Positions 42,823 through 52,510 of a DNA stretch of 64,000 nt are shown here, piece by piece. The position numbers were made by a program, and so were the translations under genes. This stretch comes from Rhabdophis nuchalis. Its lineage: Eukaryota > Chordata > Lepidosauria > Squamata > Natricidae. Below the pieces are notes generated by a model. The model saw only the letters and a list, made by a program, of their open reading frames with translations, did no database searches and was not told the DNA's origin. How positions within the stretch are numbered: the stretch's first letter is position 1; each line of letters starts with the position of its first letter. The stretch is taken from contig CM077647.1 in assembly GCA_039707465.1 (NCBI GenBank), positions 172,606,663 to 172,670,662 of the forward strand, written 5' to 3'.

Positions 42823-43217
42823 TGTCAAGACTGCTTCCTCCATTAATCAAGAAAGACCACGCTCAAACCCATTTTGAAAGTTTAAGGTTACTTTTACTGA
42901 TTATGAAAAGACAGCAGCGAATGTCAAGCAAGGAATGAGATATTTGGGCACGAAGTATACATATCAAAGCATTACCCATCCCCTATAACCTATGACCTCT
43001 AGGATAATATCCAATGCAAAATCACCCACGATGTCAGGTGGGCAGCACGTCCAGGAACATCATCAGAACATCATCAGAATGGATTGCGAGACCGTTGGCC
43101 TTGGTGATATCCAGTCCTAGCTCCAACCACCTCCAGCACAGATAATGTCCAATGCCCACAGCCCCTCCCTCCCCATTTCAATGGCAGCCGAAGCAAACAG
43201 TAAAGCAGAGGCTGACA
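42823..43217 (-). repeat. 5' LTR of the truncated Gypsy element
   Basis: On the minus strand it starts TGTCAG and ends TTGACA (395 bp). Two bases beyond its end is AAGCAAGGAA (42,811-42,820), complementary to TTCCTTGCTT within the LTR (42,926-42,935), a self-priming arrangement. Confidence 0.8.
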
Positions 43218-43644
43218 GAGTGGTTATGGAAAAATAAAAATAAATTAAAAATAAGAGTATTGGAGGACTGCTATTATGTCACCCCTGGTCCTTCTTTTCA
43301 CTAGACTAGCCATGCCCAGTTCCCGCAACAGTCCACTGTATGTTTTAGTCTCAAATCCCCTAAATTTCCATTAAATGTTACTTACATCTCCATCATCCAG
43401 GGAGCAAGACAGTAAGTTATCTACCAGGGTTAATGTTTCCCAAATGCTCAAATGATGCTGCCTGTTGAATTTTCAAGGTATGACTTTCCTTCTGACAAAA
43501 TCAACCTATTACTCCACATGTGTCTGAAGGATTAAAATAAATACACCACAACTGATGTTGGGAGATTTTCTGTCATATCTACAATGGAGGATCAAGGCAC
43601 TTTAGGAGGTCAAAGCGGTGTGTGTCTCTTTTATCCTGAGGGCT
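43218..43644. other. V11 5' flank with CR1 remnant
   Basis: Contains the Helitron empty site (about 43,220-43,262), a minus-strand CR1 piece (43,265-43,400), then flank shared with V3 and V9. No gene. Confidence 0.6.
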
Positions 43645-43675
43645 ATGTAAATTCACGGTCAGCTTCCTGTTCAAA
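43645..43675 (+). promoter_or_regulatory. V11 promoter: ATGTAAAT plus TTCAAA
   Basis: ATGTAAAT (43,645-43,652) and TTCAAA (43,670-43,675), 25-bp spacing. Confidence 0.7.
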
Positions 43676-43783
43676 GGAACCATAACTTCTGGTTCTCCTG
43701 CTGTACTCAAAAGCTCAAAGGTTGAGTGTTGAGTGAATGTTTTCCCATCAGTAAGAATCCTCCAACCTTTTGAACAAGCAATA

Positions 43784-44223
43784 ATGGCCCTCTGGCTGAA
43801 CCTCATGTCCTTGTTAGTTGTCCTCAGAGGTATCATTTCCCCCTCCAAACAGAAGGGTTATTCCTCGGTTTCTTGTGTTTATCCACAGGAGTTCTTATTA
43901 AACAATCTTTCTTTTTAGGTATCCAGTCTGAGATTCAGTTGGTGGAGTCTGGAGGGGATGTGAGAAGACCTGGGGAGACCCTCCGTCTCTCCTGCCAAGT
44001 CTCTGGATTCACCCTCAGCAGTTACTGGATGAACTGGGTGAGACAGGCTCCTGGGAAAAGCCTGGAATGGGTGGCACGTACATGGTCTTCATATTTTTAC
44101 TACTCTGACAAAGTCAAGGGACGCTTCACCATCTCCATCGACAATGCCAAAAGCCAGGTGTATCTGCAAATGAACAACCTCAAAGCAGAGGACACAGCTG
44201 TCTATTACTGTACAACAGAGAGA
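43784..44223 (+). CDS. IGHV: V11: IGHV segment, intact (subfamily A)
   Basis: Leader exon 43,784-43,829 ([14 protein letters not shown]; donor AGAG/GTATCA); V exon 43,919-44,223. Nearly identical to V9 in FR1, CDR1 and FR2 ([33 protein letters not shown]). It differs in CDR2 (RTWSSYF) and has a longer germline CDR3 start, YYCTTER, with extra nucleotides before the RSS. Intact. A Gypsy retrotransposon inserted about 340 bp downstream of its RSS. Confidence 0.94.
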
Positions 44224-44262
44224 CACAGTGAGAGAAAGTATATGTGAAGCCAAGCAAAAACT
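44224..44262 (+). other. V11 23-RSS
   Basis: Heptamer CACAGTG, 23-bp spacer, nonamer GCAAAAACT. Confidence 0.9.
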
Positions 44263-44603
44263 GCCTATTTCACCCAACAGTTCTGCAAATTTCTTTTCTA
44301 ATCAAAAAGAGCTTTCAAATTCTCCCTTCACATCATTCTGCATTTCTACCTTCATCCATTCAATCTATAGGAATGAGCCTTTATTTTTTTCATGTAATGA
44401 ACACCATATTTGAATTTCATACTCAATTCAAGTTGATATTTCCTCAGACCTGACCCTATCATTCTCAATCCACCACCTGTGTTTTTTAGCCCTTAATTTA
44501 GTAATGGTATCATACATTTATTTGAGCACCTAGAATTACGTTAACTTTTTTAAATTGGTCCTCAGTGTATCCAGATGTGCATTGGTTTTCGAATAAGGGC
44601 AAC
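44263..44603. other. V11 3' flank
   Basis: No gene. Includes the empty site of the unit 2 hAT element (GTCCTCAGTGTATCC at about 44,562) and the 5-bp GCAAC target of the Gypsy element (44,599-44,603). Confidence 0.65.
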
Positions 44604-44968
44604 TGTCAGTCTCGCTATTTCTGGCTTCGCTGCCATGGAAACGGGGAGGGTGGGGGGTTTGGGGTGAATGTGTTCTGCTGGTGGACAATGTTGATGTTTC
44701 GTGTTATCTCCTGCTAACGGACCTGCATTCCAGGATGGTGAAGACCTGCCCACCTGATGTTGGAGATGGCTGCATATTGGACAATGCACAGGGGGGGTTT
44801 GGGGATTGGGATGGGCTTAAGCTTAATACTTTCTGTTCGCGCCTAAACTATTCATTCTCAGCTTTACTTGGTCTGTACGCTCTCGTAACTTAGTAAAAGT
44901 AGCCTTAACATTTCAAAATAATGTCTAAGTGTGATCTTTCCTGAGTCAACGAAGAAACAGGCCTGACA
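44604..44968 (+). repeat. 5' LTR of the intact Gypsy element
   Basis: 365 bp, TGTCAG...CTGACA. The predicted transcript start lies near ATTCTCAGCTT (44,854-44,864), inferred from its pairing with the primer-binding site. No canonical TATA box is obvious. Confidence 0.93.
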
Positions 44969-44970
44969 TT

Positions 44971-44981
44971 AAGCTGAGAAT
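44971..44981 (+). other. Self-priming primer-binding site
   Basis: AAGCTGAGAAT, two bases after the 5' LTR, is the exact complement of ATTCTCAGCTT (44,854-44,864) inside the LTR. It does not begin with the TGG typical of tRNA-primed elements. Tf1/Sushi elements are known to prime from the folded 5' end of their own RNA; this site fits that mechanism. Confidence 0.8.
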
Positions 44982-45005
44982 CAACAAAACCAAAAACCTG
45001 CCCTG

Positions 45006-48000
45006 ATGACGGACCCTTCACAAGAGGAGCCTCCGTTGGTGGAGGTCCTGCCTGAAACCATTTTGGGAGCTGAAGCATCGCATCCTCCTGCTCAATCTGA
45101 AGGGATCAGGTCAGTGATGGAAGGTTTGGCTGGCCTAGATCTAAATCTGCCTGCTGAAGAATCAGTCAAACCTAAACGTTGGTCTGAAGGGGTTGGAATG
45201 AGTGGGGTAAACGTCTCCAGGCGTCGAATTTCCCCAAAGAAAGTCATTCCGGAGCTCCTAAGAGAAGAACGGGAACTAAGGGAGATGGCTCAGGACCTAC
45301 TCCGCCAGGCAGATGAGAAAAATTTAGCCCTGGAAAAAATCTGGGGGAGGGAGGCGGATCGCCCACAGCCAAGAGGTTCACAGGCAGCTCCGGGGAGACG
45401 AAGCAGGGCTTCAACACCCTCCCCCCCTCCTCAGGCCGGCAGGGAATTGCGAAGAGAGGCAGCTTCTGCCAGGCAAAGCAGGAGAGCAACTCCCTCCCCC
45501 ACCCCTCAGGCTGGAAGGGAAGCCAACCCCATTAACCCCCGCCGACTTGCAAAACTGCCTCCTTTGGGTGTGAAATACAACGGAAGTGCCGACAAACTGG
45601 CGTTTTTTCTAATTCATGTTGATAATTACATGCAGTTTTACGCAGCTGATTTGGACGATGAAATCAAAATCAGAATTGTATCTATGACCCTAGAAGATCA
45701 AGCTTCTAATTGGCTAGTTTCATTACATAATTGTCGTTCACCGGCACTACGCGATTTCGATCGTTTCATGAATGCTCTTAGAAGGCGTTTTGAAGACCCC
45801 CGTGTTGAGAGGAAAGCAAAAATGAAACTAAAAAGTTTGCAGCAGGGGGACATGTCTATTCAGGCTTACACGCAAATTTTTCAGGAGCTATATGTGTTTA
45901 TGATTGGTTATAGTGAACAAGCCCTAATGGACATTTATATTGAAGGGCTGAATAAAGATATTTATCAAACATGTGTGAACAGATTTCGCCCCGAAACTTT
46001 GAATGACTGGATAGATCTAGCTTCGGATGTCGAATTGGATCATGCCCACTTGCAGGATCCGGTCCGCTTGGAGAAAAAAGCACAGGAAGATAGCCCCAAA
46101 TCTCACCCCCCTGCGAGGGAGAAACGCATGCAAAAGGGGGAGGGGAGAACAACCCAGCCTCGTTCAGGCAGCTGTTATCGCTGTGGGAAGGAGGGGCACT
46201 GGGCAGACAAATGCCGATCAAAACCACCTCCACGCCCACTTTCTTTCTTGGACCGGAAACAACCTAGAACGCCAACTGTGCGCGCCAAACCGGCTATGAG
46301 TGGGGTGGAGCCCATCAACCTCTCTGCTGACCAGCCCGCTGCTGGCCTTGACGATTGGGAGGCGTCTTCAGACTCTTCTGACGACAATCTGGTGAGTCAT
46401 CGCTCCGGGCCCCTTTATATTAATTTAAAGCTTTTAGCTCCATCTACTGGTCGTACATGCGATGTGCAGGCTCTCATTGATTCTGGGTGTTCAAAATGTC
46501 TCATAAGCCAAGACATCGTGTCTTCGATGGGTTTTCACCTTAAGACCCTGAAAACTCCCATAGCCTTTTGCCAAATGGATGGTTCTGTAGCTGGGGGAAC
46601 CCCAGCATCTTTTATCACCGAACCAATTCATGTTTCTATAGGCACAGGCCATACTGAGACCATCAACTTTATTGTAACTGCCATTGCCGATAATGCTGTA
46701 ATTTTGGGGGTCAATTGGCTTCGAAAATGGAATCCTCTGATAAACTGGAAGGAAGGTTGGGTGCGCATTCCTTTATCCCTCCCGGAAGATACCTCTCTTC
46801 CATCAGAAACTGATCAACCCCCGCGCCATCAGCCACCCCCCCATATTGAATCTGCTGCGCATTTATTGGATTTCCCATCACCCGAGGTCATACCAGGTGA
46901 GGAGAAAATTCCCAAAGAATATTGGGACCTAAAGGATGCTTTCAGTGAAAGATCTTGTGATTCCCTTCCTCCTCATAGGGCTACTGACTGTTCAATTGAT
47001 TTTCTTCCTGGGGTTCAATTACCCAAACCTCGTATGTATTCAATGACCCCACGGGAGATGGAGGAATTACGTAAATTCATCAATAAAAACCTTCAAAGGG
47101 GTTTCATTGAACCAGCTAGGCCCCGTGTAGCTGCACCAGTTATGTTTAGAGAAAAGAAAGATGGCACTCTAAGATTAATACAGGACTATTCATATCTCAA
47201 CACCATTTGTGAACACAATATTTACCCCCTTCCGCTCATGAAGGACATGCTTGCTCACCTGGCTACCGGTAAGATTTTTACGAAGCTGGACTTACGGGAA
47301 GCATATTACAGGGTCAGGATCAAAGAGGGGGACGAATGGAAGACAGCTTTTAACTGTCCACTCGGATGTTTCCAGTTCAAAGTCCTCCCTTTCGGTCTTC
47401 AAGGTGCCCCTTCAGTGTTTATGCAACTGATCAATGAGGTTCTCCACGAGCACCTTTACAAGGGAGTAATTGTTTACATTGATGACATCGTCGTCTACTC
47501 GCAAACCCACGACGAGCACGTTAAACTAGTGCGCTCCGTATTAAATAAGTTGCGTTCCGCTGAACTTTATGCCAAACTCTCTAAGTGTGAGTTTCACCAG
47601 GAAAGAATTGACTATTTGGGTTACCGTATCTCCTCTGAGGGAGTTGAAATGGATCCTGCTAAAGTCAAGGCAGTGACGGAGTGGGCCCCTCCCCGTACCC
47701 GTAAACAATTGCAAAGTTTTTTAGGATTTGCGAATTTTTACCGCCAATTTATTCCGTCATTCGCTGATATTGCCTTACCCATTACAAACCTTCTGAAAAC
47801 AAAAGGCGAAGGCAAATCTCGTCCTGGAACCCCTCTCAAATGGACGATGGAATGTCAGGCCGCTTTCGAAAAGCTTAAACGGTTGTTTGCGGCTGAGCCT
47901 GTTCTTAAACACCCAGATGTGAATTCCCCATTTGTGATTCAGGCGGATGCTAGTGATGTCGCGGTAGGCACAGTCCTGTTACAACTCAATCAACATGGCC

Positions 48001-49817
48001 AATTACAACCCTGTGCTTACACATCTCGGAAACTCACTGCGTCCGAACGCGGTTGGGCGATTTGGGAAAAGGAGGCTTTTGCTGTTCGGTGGGCTCTCAT
48101 GACTTGGCGACATTTTCTTGAGGGTGCCCCACATCCTTTCGAGGTCTGGACGGACCATAAAAATTTGGAAGCGCTTACCTCTTCTCGGAAATTGTCCCCA
48201 AGGCAACTTCGTTGGTCTCATTATTTCCATTGTTTCAATTTCCACCTCAAATACATTCCTGGGGGGAAAAATTTTATGGCTGATGCACTTTCCAGATTGC
48301 CTCAATATGATGTATCTAAGCTCACCATTGTACAACCGATAATGCCACTCACTTTGCCTGCTACTCCAGTATCTAATATAGCCCAAACTACTGTCCAGAC
48401 TACTCCACCTGCTGACCTAATTGCTCGTATTAAGGATGAATTACTTACTGATGATTGGTATTCGGCTCATTCTGGTGATTGTACTACCAGAGACGATCTT
48501 CCCTGGATTGGTTCTAAAATATATGTTCCTGCTACATTACGTCCTTTTGTCTTGCAACGAGCACACGACTCACGTTTAGCTGGTCATTTCGGTTTCGTTA
48601 AAACTATTCATCTTATCAAGAGACAGTTCTGGTGGCCATCAATGAAGAAAGATGTTGAATCGTATATTGCCAGTTGCCCTGTATGTGCGGCCTCAAAACG
48701 TGCGCCGGGTAAGCCACAGGGTCTTCTCCAGTCTGTGGCTACCCCGGAAAGGCCTTGGAAGGAAATTTCAATGGACTTTATAGTTGATCTTCCACCCAGT
48801 CAGGGTTATACCGTTATCTGGGTAGTTACCGATCTTTTTTCTAAACAAGTTCATTTTGTCCCCTGTACTAAGATTCCTTCTTCCAAATCTCTGGCTAGAC
48901 TTTTCGTTTCCCATATCTATCGTTTTCATGGAGTCCCGCAACGCATCATCTCCGATAGAGGAACCCAATTTACTTCCCGTTTTTGGAAGGAGTTTCTGAG
49001 ACTAATTGGCTCCGCCCAAAGCTTAAGCTCCGCCTACCACCCTCAGACGAATGGATCTTGTGAGAGGGTTAATTCCGTCCTCGAACAGTACTTACGCTGT
49101 TTTATTAATTTCCAGCAAGATGATTGGGCTGATCTTCTCATACACGCCGAAGTTGCGTATAATAACTCTGTTCACTCCAGTACGAATATGACCCCCTTTA
49201 AAATCATCTACGGACAGGACTTTGTGCCCATACCCGAACTGCCTCACGTCTCGGCGACAGTTCCCTCTCTATCTGAATGGTCCTCTCGATTATCTTCTGT
49301 TTGGCCGCTTCTCCGGAAAACTTTAAACGATGCCCATGACTCGCACAAATTGTACGCTGATAAGAAACGGGCAGTACCTCCCTCCTACAAAGTTGGTGAT
49401 CAGGTTTATGTATCTACCAAAAATTTGGATAGCCCCCAAAAATGCAAGAAGCTGGGTCCCAAATTTATTGGACCTTTCACGATCACCAAAATTATCAGCT
49501 CTGTGTCGGTCCGTTTGGATCTCCCCAAGACCTATCGGCGGCTGTACCCTGTATTCCATGTTCACTTACTGAAACCTGCTCGTACCTCTCATCTCCGCAA
49601 AAGATTGCCTGATGCTCCTACGCCTACCTTGGTGGATGGTCATCATCATTACGAGGTGCGGGACATTTTGGACTCCAGGATTCGCAGAAATAAAACTCAG
49701 TTCCTGGTCATGTGGAAAGATTTCCCCCCTTCTCACAACGAATGGGTGGATAGGGAGCATCTCAAAGCTCCTAAACTGGTACGCCAGTTTTATGCCAAGT
49801 ATCCACACAAACCTTGA
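45006..49817 (+). CDS. Gag-pol polyprotein of the Gypsy element (1603 aa)
   Basis: A single ORF with no frameshift between gag and pol. Gag is about residues 1-470 with a capsid-like region and the zinc knuckle CYRCGKEGHWADKC (390-403). The aspartic protease has DSG at 492-494. In reverse transcriptase, LDLREAYYRV carries Asp762, and the catalytic YIDD is at 824-827. RNase H has Asp981 and a later ADALSR. Integrase has an HHCC-type zinc finger (HLAGHFG-like region, then CPVCAAS), and the catalytic triad Asp1257, Asp1317 and Glu1353 with the classic 35-residue gap. The C-terminal chromodomain (about 1549-1600) includes YEVRDILDSR and FLVMWKDFP. All catalytic residues seen are intact. The ATG is the first after the LTR. 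Confidence 0.95.
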   Translation: MTDPSQEEPPLVEVLPETILGAEASHPPAQSEGIRSVMEGLAGLDLNLPAEESVKPKRWSEGVGMSGVNVSRRRISPKKVIPELLREERELREMAQDLLRQADEKNLALEKIWGREADRPQPRGSQAAPGRRSRASTPSPPPQAGRELRREAASARQSRRATPSPTPQAGREANPINPRRLAKLPPLGVKYNGSADKLAFFLIHVDNYMQFYAADLDDEIKIRIVSMTLEDQASNWLVSLHNCRSPALRDFDRFMNALRRRFEDPRVERKAKMKLKSLQQGDMSIQAYTQIFQELYVFMIGYSEQALMDIYIEGLNKDIYQTCVNRFRPETLNDWIDLASDVELDHAHLQDPVRLEKKAQEDSPKSHPPAREKRMQKGEGRTTQPRSGSCYRCGKEGHWADKCRSKPPPRPLSFLDRKQPRTPTVRAKPAMSGVEPINLSADQPAAGLDDWEASSDSSDDNLVSHRSGPLYINLKLLAPSTGRTCDVQALIDSGCSKCLISQDIVSSMGFHLKTLKTPIAFCQMDGSVAGGTPASFITEPIHVSIGTGHTETINFIVTAIADNAVILGVNWLRKWNPLINWKEGWVRIPLSLPEDTSLPSETDQPPRHQPPPHIESAAHLLDFPSPEVIPGEEKIPKEYWDLKDAFSERSCDSLPPHRATDCSIDFLPGVQLPKPRMYSMTPREMEELRKFINKNLQRGFIEPARPRVAAPVMFREKKDGTLRLIQDYSYLNTICEHNIYPLPLMKDMLAHLATGKIFTKLDLREAYYRVRIKEGDEWKTAFNCPLGCFQFKVLPFGLQGAPSVFMQLINEVLHEHLYKGVIVYIDDIVVYSQTHDEHVKLVRSVLNKLRSAELYAKLSKCEFHQERIDYLGYRISSEGVEMDPAKVKAVTEWAPPRTRKQLQSFLGFANFYRQFIPSFADIALPITNLLKTKGEGKSRPGTPLKWTMECQAAFEKLKRLFAAEPVLKHPDVNSPFVIQADASDVAVGTVLLQLNQHGQLQPCAYTSRKLTASERGWAIWEKEAFAVRWALMTWRHFLEGAPHPFEVWTDHKNLEALTSSRKLSPRQLRWSHYFHCFNFHLKYIPGGKNFMADALSRLPQYDVSKLTIVQPIMPLTLPATPVSNIAQTTVQTTPPADLIARIKDELLTDDWYSAHSGDCTTRDDLPWIGSKIYVPATLRPFVLQRAHDSRLAGHFGFVKTIHLIKRQFWWPSMKKDVESYIASCPVCAASKRAPGKPQGLLQSVATPERPWKEISMDFIVDLPPSQGYTVIWVVTDLFSKQVHFVPCTKIPSSKSLARLFVSHIYRFHGVPQRIISDRGTQFTSRFWKEFLRLIGSAQSLSSAYHPQTNGSCERVNSVLEQYLRCFINFQQDDWADLLIHAEVAYNNSVHSSTNMTPFKIIYGQDFVPIPELPHVSATVPSLSEWSSRLSSVWPLLRKTLNDAHDSHKLYADKKRAVPPSYKVGDQVYVSTKNLDSPQKCKKLGPKFIGPFTITKIISSVSVRLDLPKTYRRLYPVFHVHLLKPARTSHLRKRLPDAPTPTLVDGHHHYEVRDILDSRIRRNKTQFLVMWKDFPPSHNEWVDREHLKAPKLVRQFYAKYPHKP

Positions 49818-49932
49818 CTCTTTTTCTTTCTCTTCTCCGTTGTTTTGTCTCTCCCTTCTTCTCTTTCAGGTGTAGCCCCTCGTATGCCTATTGCTGCCCT
49901 AGATTTCCCGCTGTTCCTGGAGGAGGTCCGGA

Positions 49933-50297
49933 TGTCAGTCTCGCTATTTCTGGCTTCGCTGCCATGGAAACGGGGAGGGTGGGGGGTTTGGGGTGAATGT
50001 GTTCTGCTGGTGGACAATGTTGATGTTTCGTGTTATCTCCTGCTAACGGACCTGCATTCCAGGATGGTGAAGACCTGCCCACCTGATGTTGGAGATGGCT
50101 GCATATTGGACAATGCACAGGGGGGGTTTGGGGATTGGGATGGGCTTAAGCTTAATACTTTCTGTTCGCGCCTAAACTATTCATTCTCAGCTTTACTTGG
50201 TCTGTACGCTCTCGTAACTTAGTAAAAGTAGCCTTAACATTTCAAAATAATGTCTAAGTGTGATCTTTCCTGAGTCAACGAAGAAACAGGCCTGACA
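49933..50297 (+). repeat. 3' LTR of the intact Gypsy element
   Basis: 365 bp, no difference from the 5' LTR found on side-by-side reading. A short purine-rich stretch (GGAGGAGG, about 49,920-49,927) just upstream is the candidate polypurine tract. Confidence 0.93.
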
Positions 50298-50423
50298 GCA
50301 ACATGCATGTGAGATGGTAGGAATGGAAAGGATTTGATCCATCAGTGTACAGAATTACATTTCACTCATGGCAGCTTCATCAGGGATGAACTACACATTA
50401 CACCCAAGAATATAAGTATCTGC

Positions 50424-50624
50424 TACTCTGTTTTCCCGAAAATAAGATAGAGTCTTATTTTCTTTTGACCCCTGAAATCAGCACTTGCCATTATTATTTT
50501 TGGGGGGTGGGGTGGTTCTTCTTCTTATTTTTGAGGTGCAGGAGGCCGCGAGTGTGGTCACCTCATGGCTGCTACTGTGCTGCAATATTTTCAGGTTGGG
50601 CTTATTTTCAGGGAAACAGAGTAG
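50424..50624. repeat. Palindromic MITE, unit 3 copy
   Basis: Left TACTCTGTTTTCCCG, right CAGGGAAACAGAGTA. Paralog of 10,055-10,256. Confidence 0.7.
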
Positions 50625-50854
50625 TTCTAATGAAGCAAGTGCTTATAATGTCTTGTTTTTATTTATTTCTTGAGGTTGGGCTATTGAGCTCATTCTATTC
50701 AATCTAGAAGCTCTGGACACCTCCTGGAGATCAGAAACATTATCCCAAGTCCTATTCGGTTACCTATGGAATGAAGGTCTCTTCAGCCCCTGTGTCTGAT
50801 GGGTCACTTCTACATGTTTTGCTCAAGAGGGCAACAGTGTTTTAACAAACTGTC

Positions 50855-51235
50855 ATAGGGGAGACATGTTAGCAATGTTCCAATATCTCAGGGGTTTTCA
50901 CAAAGAAGAGGGAGTCAAGCTATTCTCCAAACCACCTGAGGGTAGAACAAGGAGCAATGGGTGGTAACTAATCAAGCAGAGGAGCAACTTAGAAGTAAGG
51001 AGAAATTTCCTGACAGTTAGAACAATTAATCAATGCAACAACTTGCCTCCAGAAGTTATAAATGCTTCAACACTGGAAGTTTTAAAGAACTTGTTGGATA
51101 ACCATTTGTCTGGAGTTGTATAGGGTTTCCTGCATAAGCAGGGGGTTGGACTAGAAGACCTCCAAGGTACCTTCCAACTCTGTTATTCTATTCTATTCTA
51201 TTCTATTCTATTCCATTCCATTCCATTCTCCATTC
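50855..51235 (+). mobile_element. CR1-type LINE 3' end with (TTCTA)n tail
   Basis: GGGGGTTGGACTAGAAGACC, then CCTTCCAACTC, then (ATTCT)n and (CATTC)n. Confidence 0.85.
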
Positions 51236-51715
51236 AACAAAAAATGAATGGTTGGTTTATTCTGTTAGCCTGATGATTTCCTCTGCTGCCTCTGAATGAT
51301 CACTCAATAGGTCTCTGGAGACCTTCCTTACCCAAGAGACTTTCTCATAATTCTTTTTATAGCTGTGAGATAAAATTGTTTCTCTTTCTTCCTTTTTCAT
51401 TTGCAGGGCAAGCCTGAGGTGTTTGAAATAGTTCCTCTCTCTCTTGGTTCACTGTCTGCCCTCTTTGTTCCTTCATAACTATGGATGGAGATGACAGAAA
51501 TATGAATTCTCTACGACTGGTCTCACTGTCAGAAAGTTTCTCATAGGTTGAATCTCTCCTTCATTCTGCTTGACCAGGAGGTTGGGCAAGGAGTCCCTTG
51601 TGGTGAGATGGGTGCGGGGTATAAATATAAACAATAAGGAGACCTCTGTCCCCTCCAGCTCTATTCTGGTGGGCCGTTAGATGTAGAAAAAAAAATAATC
51701 CTCAAGGGTGAATCC
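51236..51715. other. Unassigned unit sequence
   Basis: No gene. Colinear with 10.89-11.3 kb, except for an extra 50-60 bp near 51,600-51,650 (TGAGATGGGTGCGGGGTATA). Confidence 0.55.
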
Positions 51716-51719
51716 TGGT

Positions 51720-52290
51720 CTCCTTAGTAGAGGTCCTTGGAGGCAATTCTTTCCTCTCTGAAGTGTTTCTTTACATTTGCCCTTCATGTATACAGGAGGT
51801 TTCAGTCAGGCAATTTTCTTTCTAGTGTCAGATCTGCAGCCATATTCCTTTTGAATCTTTGGCCTGCCACATTTGCTATTATTCTGCTATGCCTTTCTAT
51901 TGTGGGAAAATGGGAGGGAGGATTTTGCAGAGTTAGATGCGATGTAGCCATAACAAAATTCCTTTCTAGAAAGCCAAGGTCATCAATTGTCTCTGCACCT
52001 GGCTGGAACTGGATATGTGGAACTGCCAGCATGGCAGTGGAAGATTGGACCATGTGATGGGCTGATGGGTGTGGGGCAAGTTTCTGAATTTTCAATTGGG
52101 TGGGGAAAACCGGGAAGCTTTCAGATTCAGATTTTCCCAGATGTGCCAACATGTCCCTCTTAATAAATTGGAGATTGGAGCAATACTTTGCATTGGACTC
52201 TGATTTACTTTTGGATCCTATTTGGAATCCTGACATCTAGGAGTCCAGTCAGAGGTTCAGTTGGTGGGGTCTTGGACAATTGCTGCAACC
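51720..52290 (+). pseudogene. Degenerate V relic carrying a solo LTR (unit 3)
   Basis: Leader-intron relic to 51,825; solo LTR 51,826-52,235 (TGTCAG...CTGACA, duplication TCTAG at 51,821-51,825 and 52,236-52,240); FR1 relic 52,241-52,290. Same structure as unit 1. Confidence 0.75.
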
Positions 52291-52510
52291 AGAGGCGTTT
52301 TTTTCCTTCTCCCTGCTCTGCTGAAGCCTGCAGGGTGCTGCTGAAGGTTGACAGAAGGTAAAAATGCCTCTGTTTTCCTGAAAAATGACACACATTTTTC
52401 CCCCAAAAAATGGGATGAGTGGGTGGGGCTTCAGAAGGCCAAAAATAACTGTATTCAGTGTATAAGACGCACCAACATTTCCACAGTCTTTTAGGAGGGA
52501 GAGGTTCTTC

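Larger units (their letters stand above)
41191..43217 (-). mobile_element. Truncated Ty3/Gypsy (Sushi-type) retrotransposon
   Basis: Minus-strand order: 5' LTR (43,217-42,823), primer-binding site, broken gag, start of the protease (DSGCTHCLIS, about 41,250-41,220), then truncation. It lacks reverse transcriptase, integrase and 3' LTR. Protein similarity to the intact element at 45.0 kb is clear (shared SVMELLADISL-like, DRFMTALRRHFEDP and CFRCRREGHWANNC regions) but diverged. Confidence 0.85.
44604..50297 (+). mobile_element. Intact Ty3/Gypsy chromovirus-type retrotransposon
   Basis: Two 365-bp LTRs (44,604-44,968 and 49,933-50,297), TGTCAG to CTGACA, read as identical. They flank one uninterrupted gag-pol ORF. 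The 5-bp target duplication is GCAAC (44,599-44,603 and 50,298-50,302). Unit 2 has the empty site at about 34,268-34,275. Domain order (RT and RNase H before integrase) and the C-terminal chromodomain place it with the Tf1/Sushi group. No envelope ORF. All features point to recent insertion and possible competence to transpose. Confidence 0.95.

Noticed and set aside
45006..49817. Envelope gene, which would make the Gypsy element retrovirus-like
   Set aside because: Only about 115 bp lie between the ORF stop and the 3' LTR; no env ORF exists.
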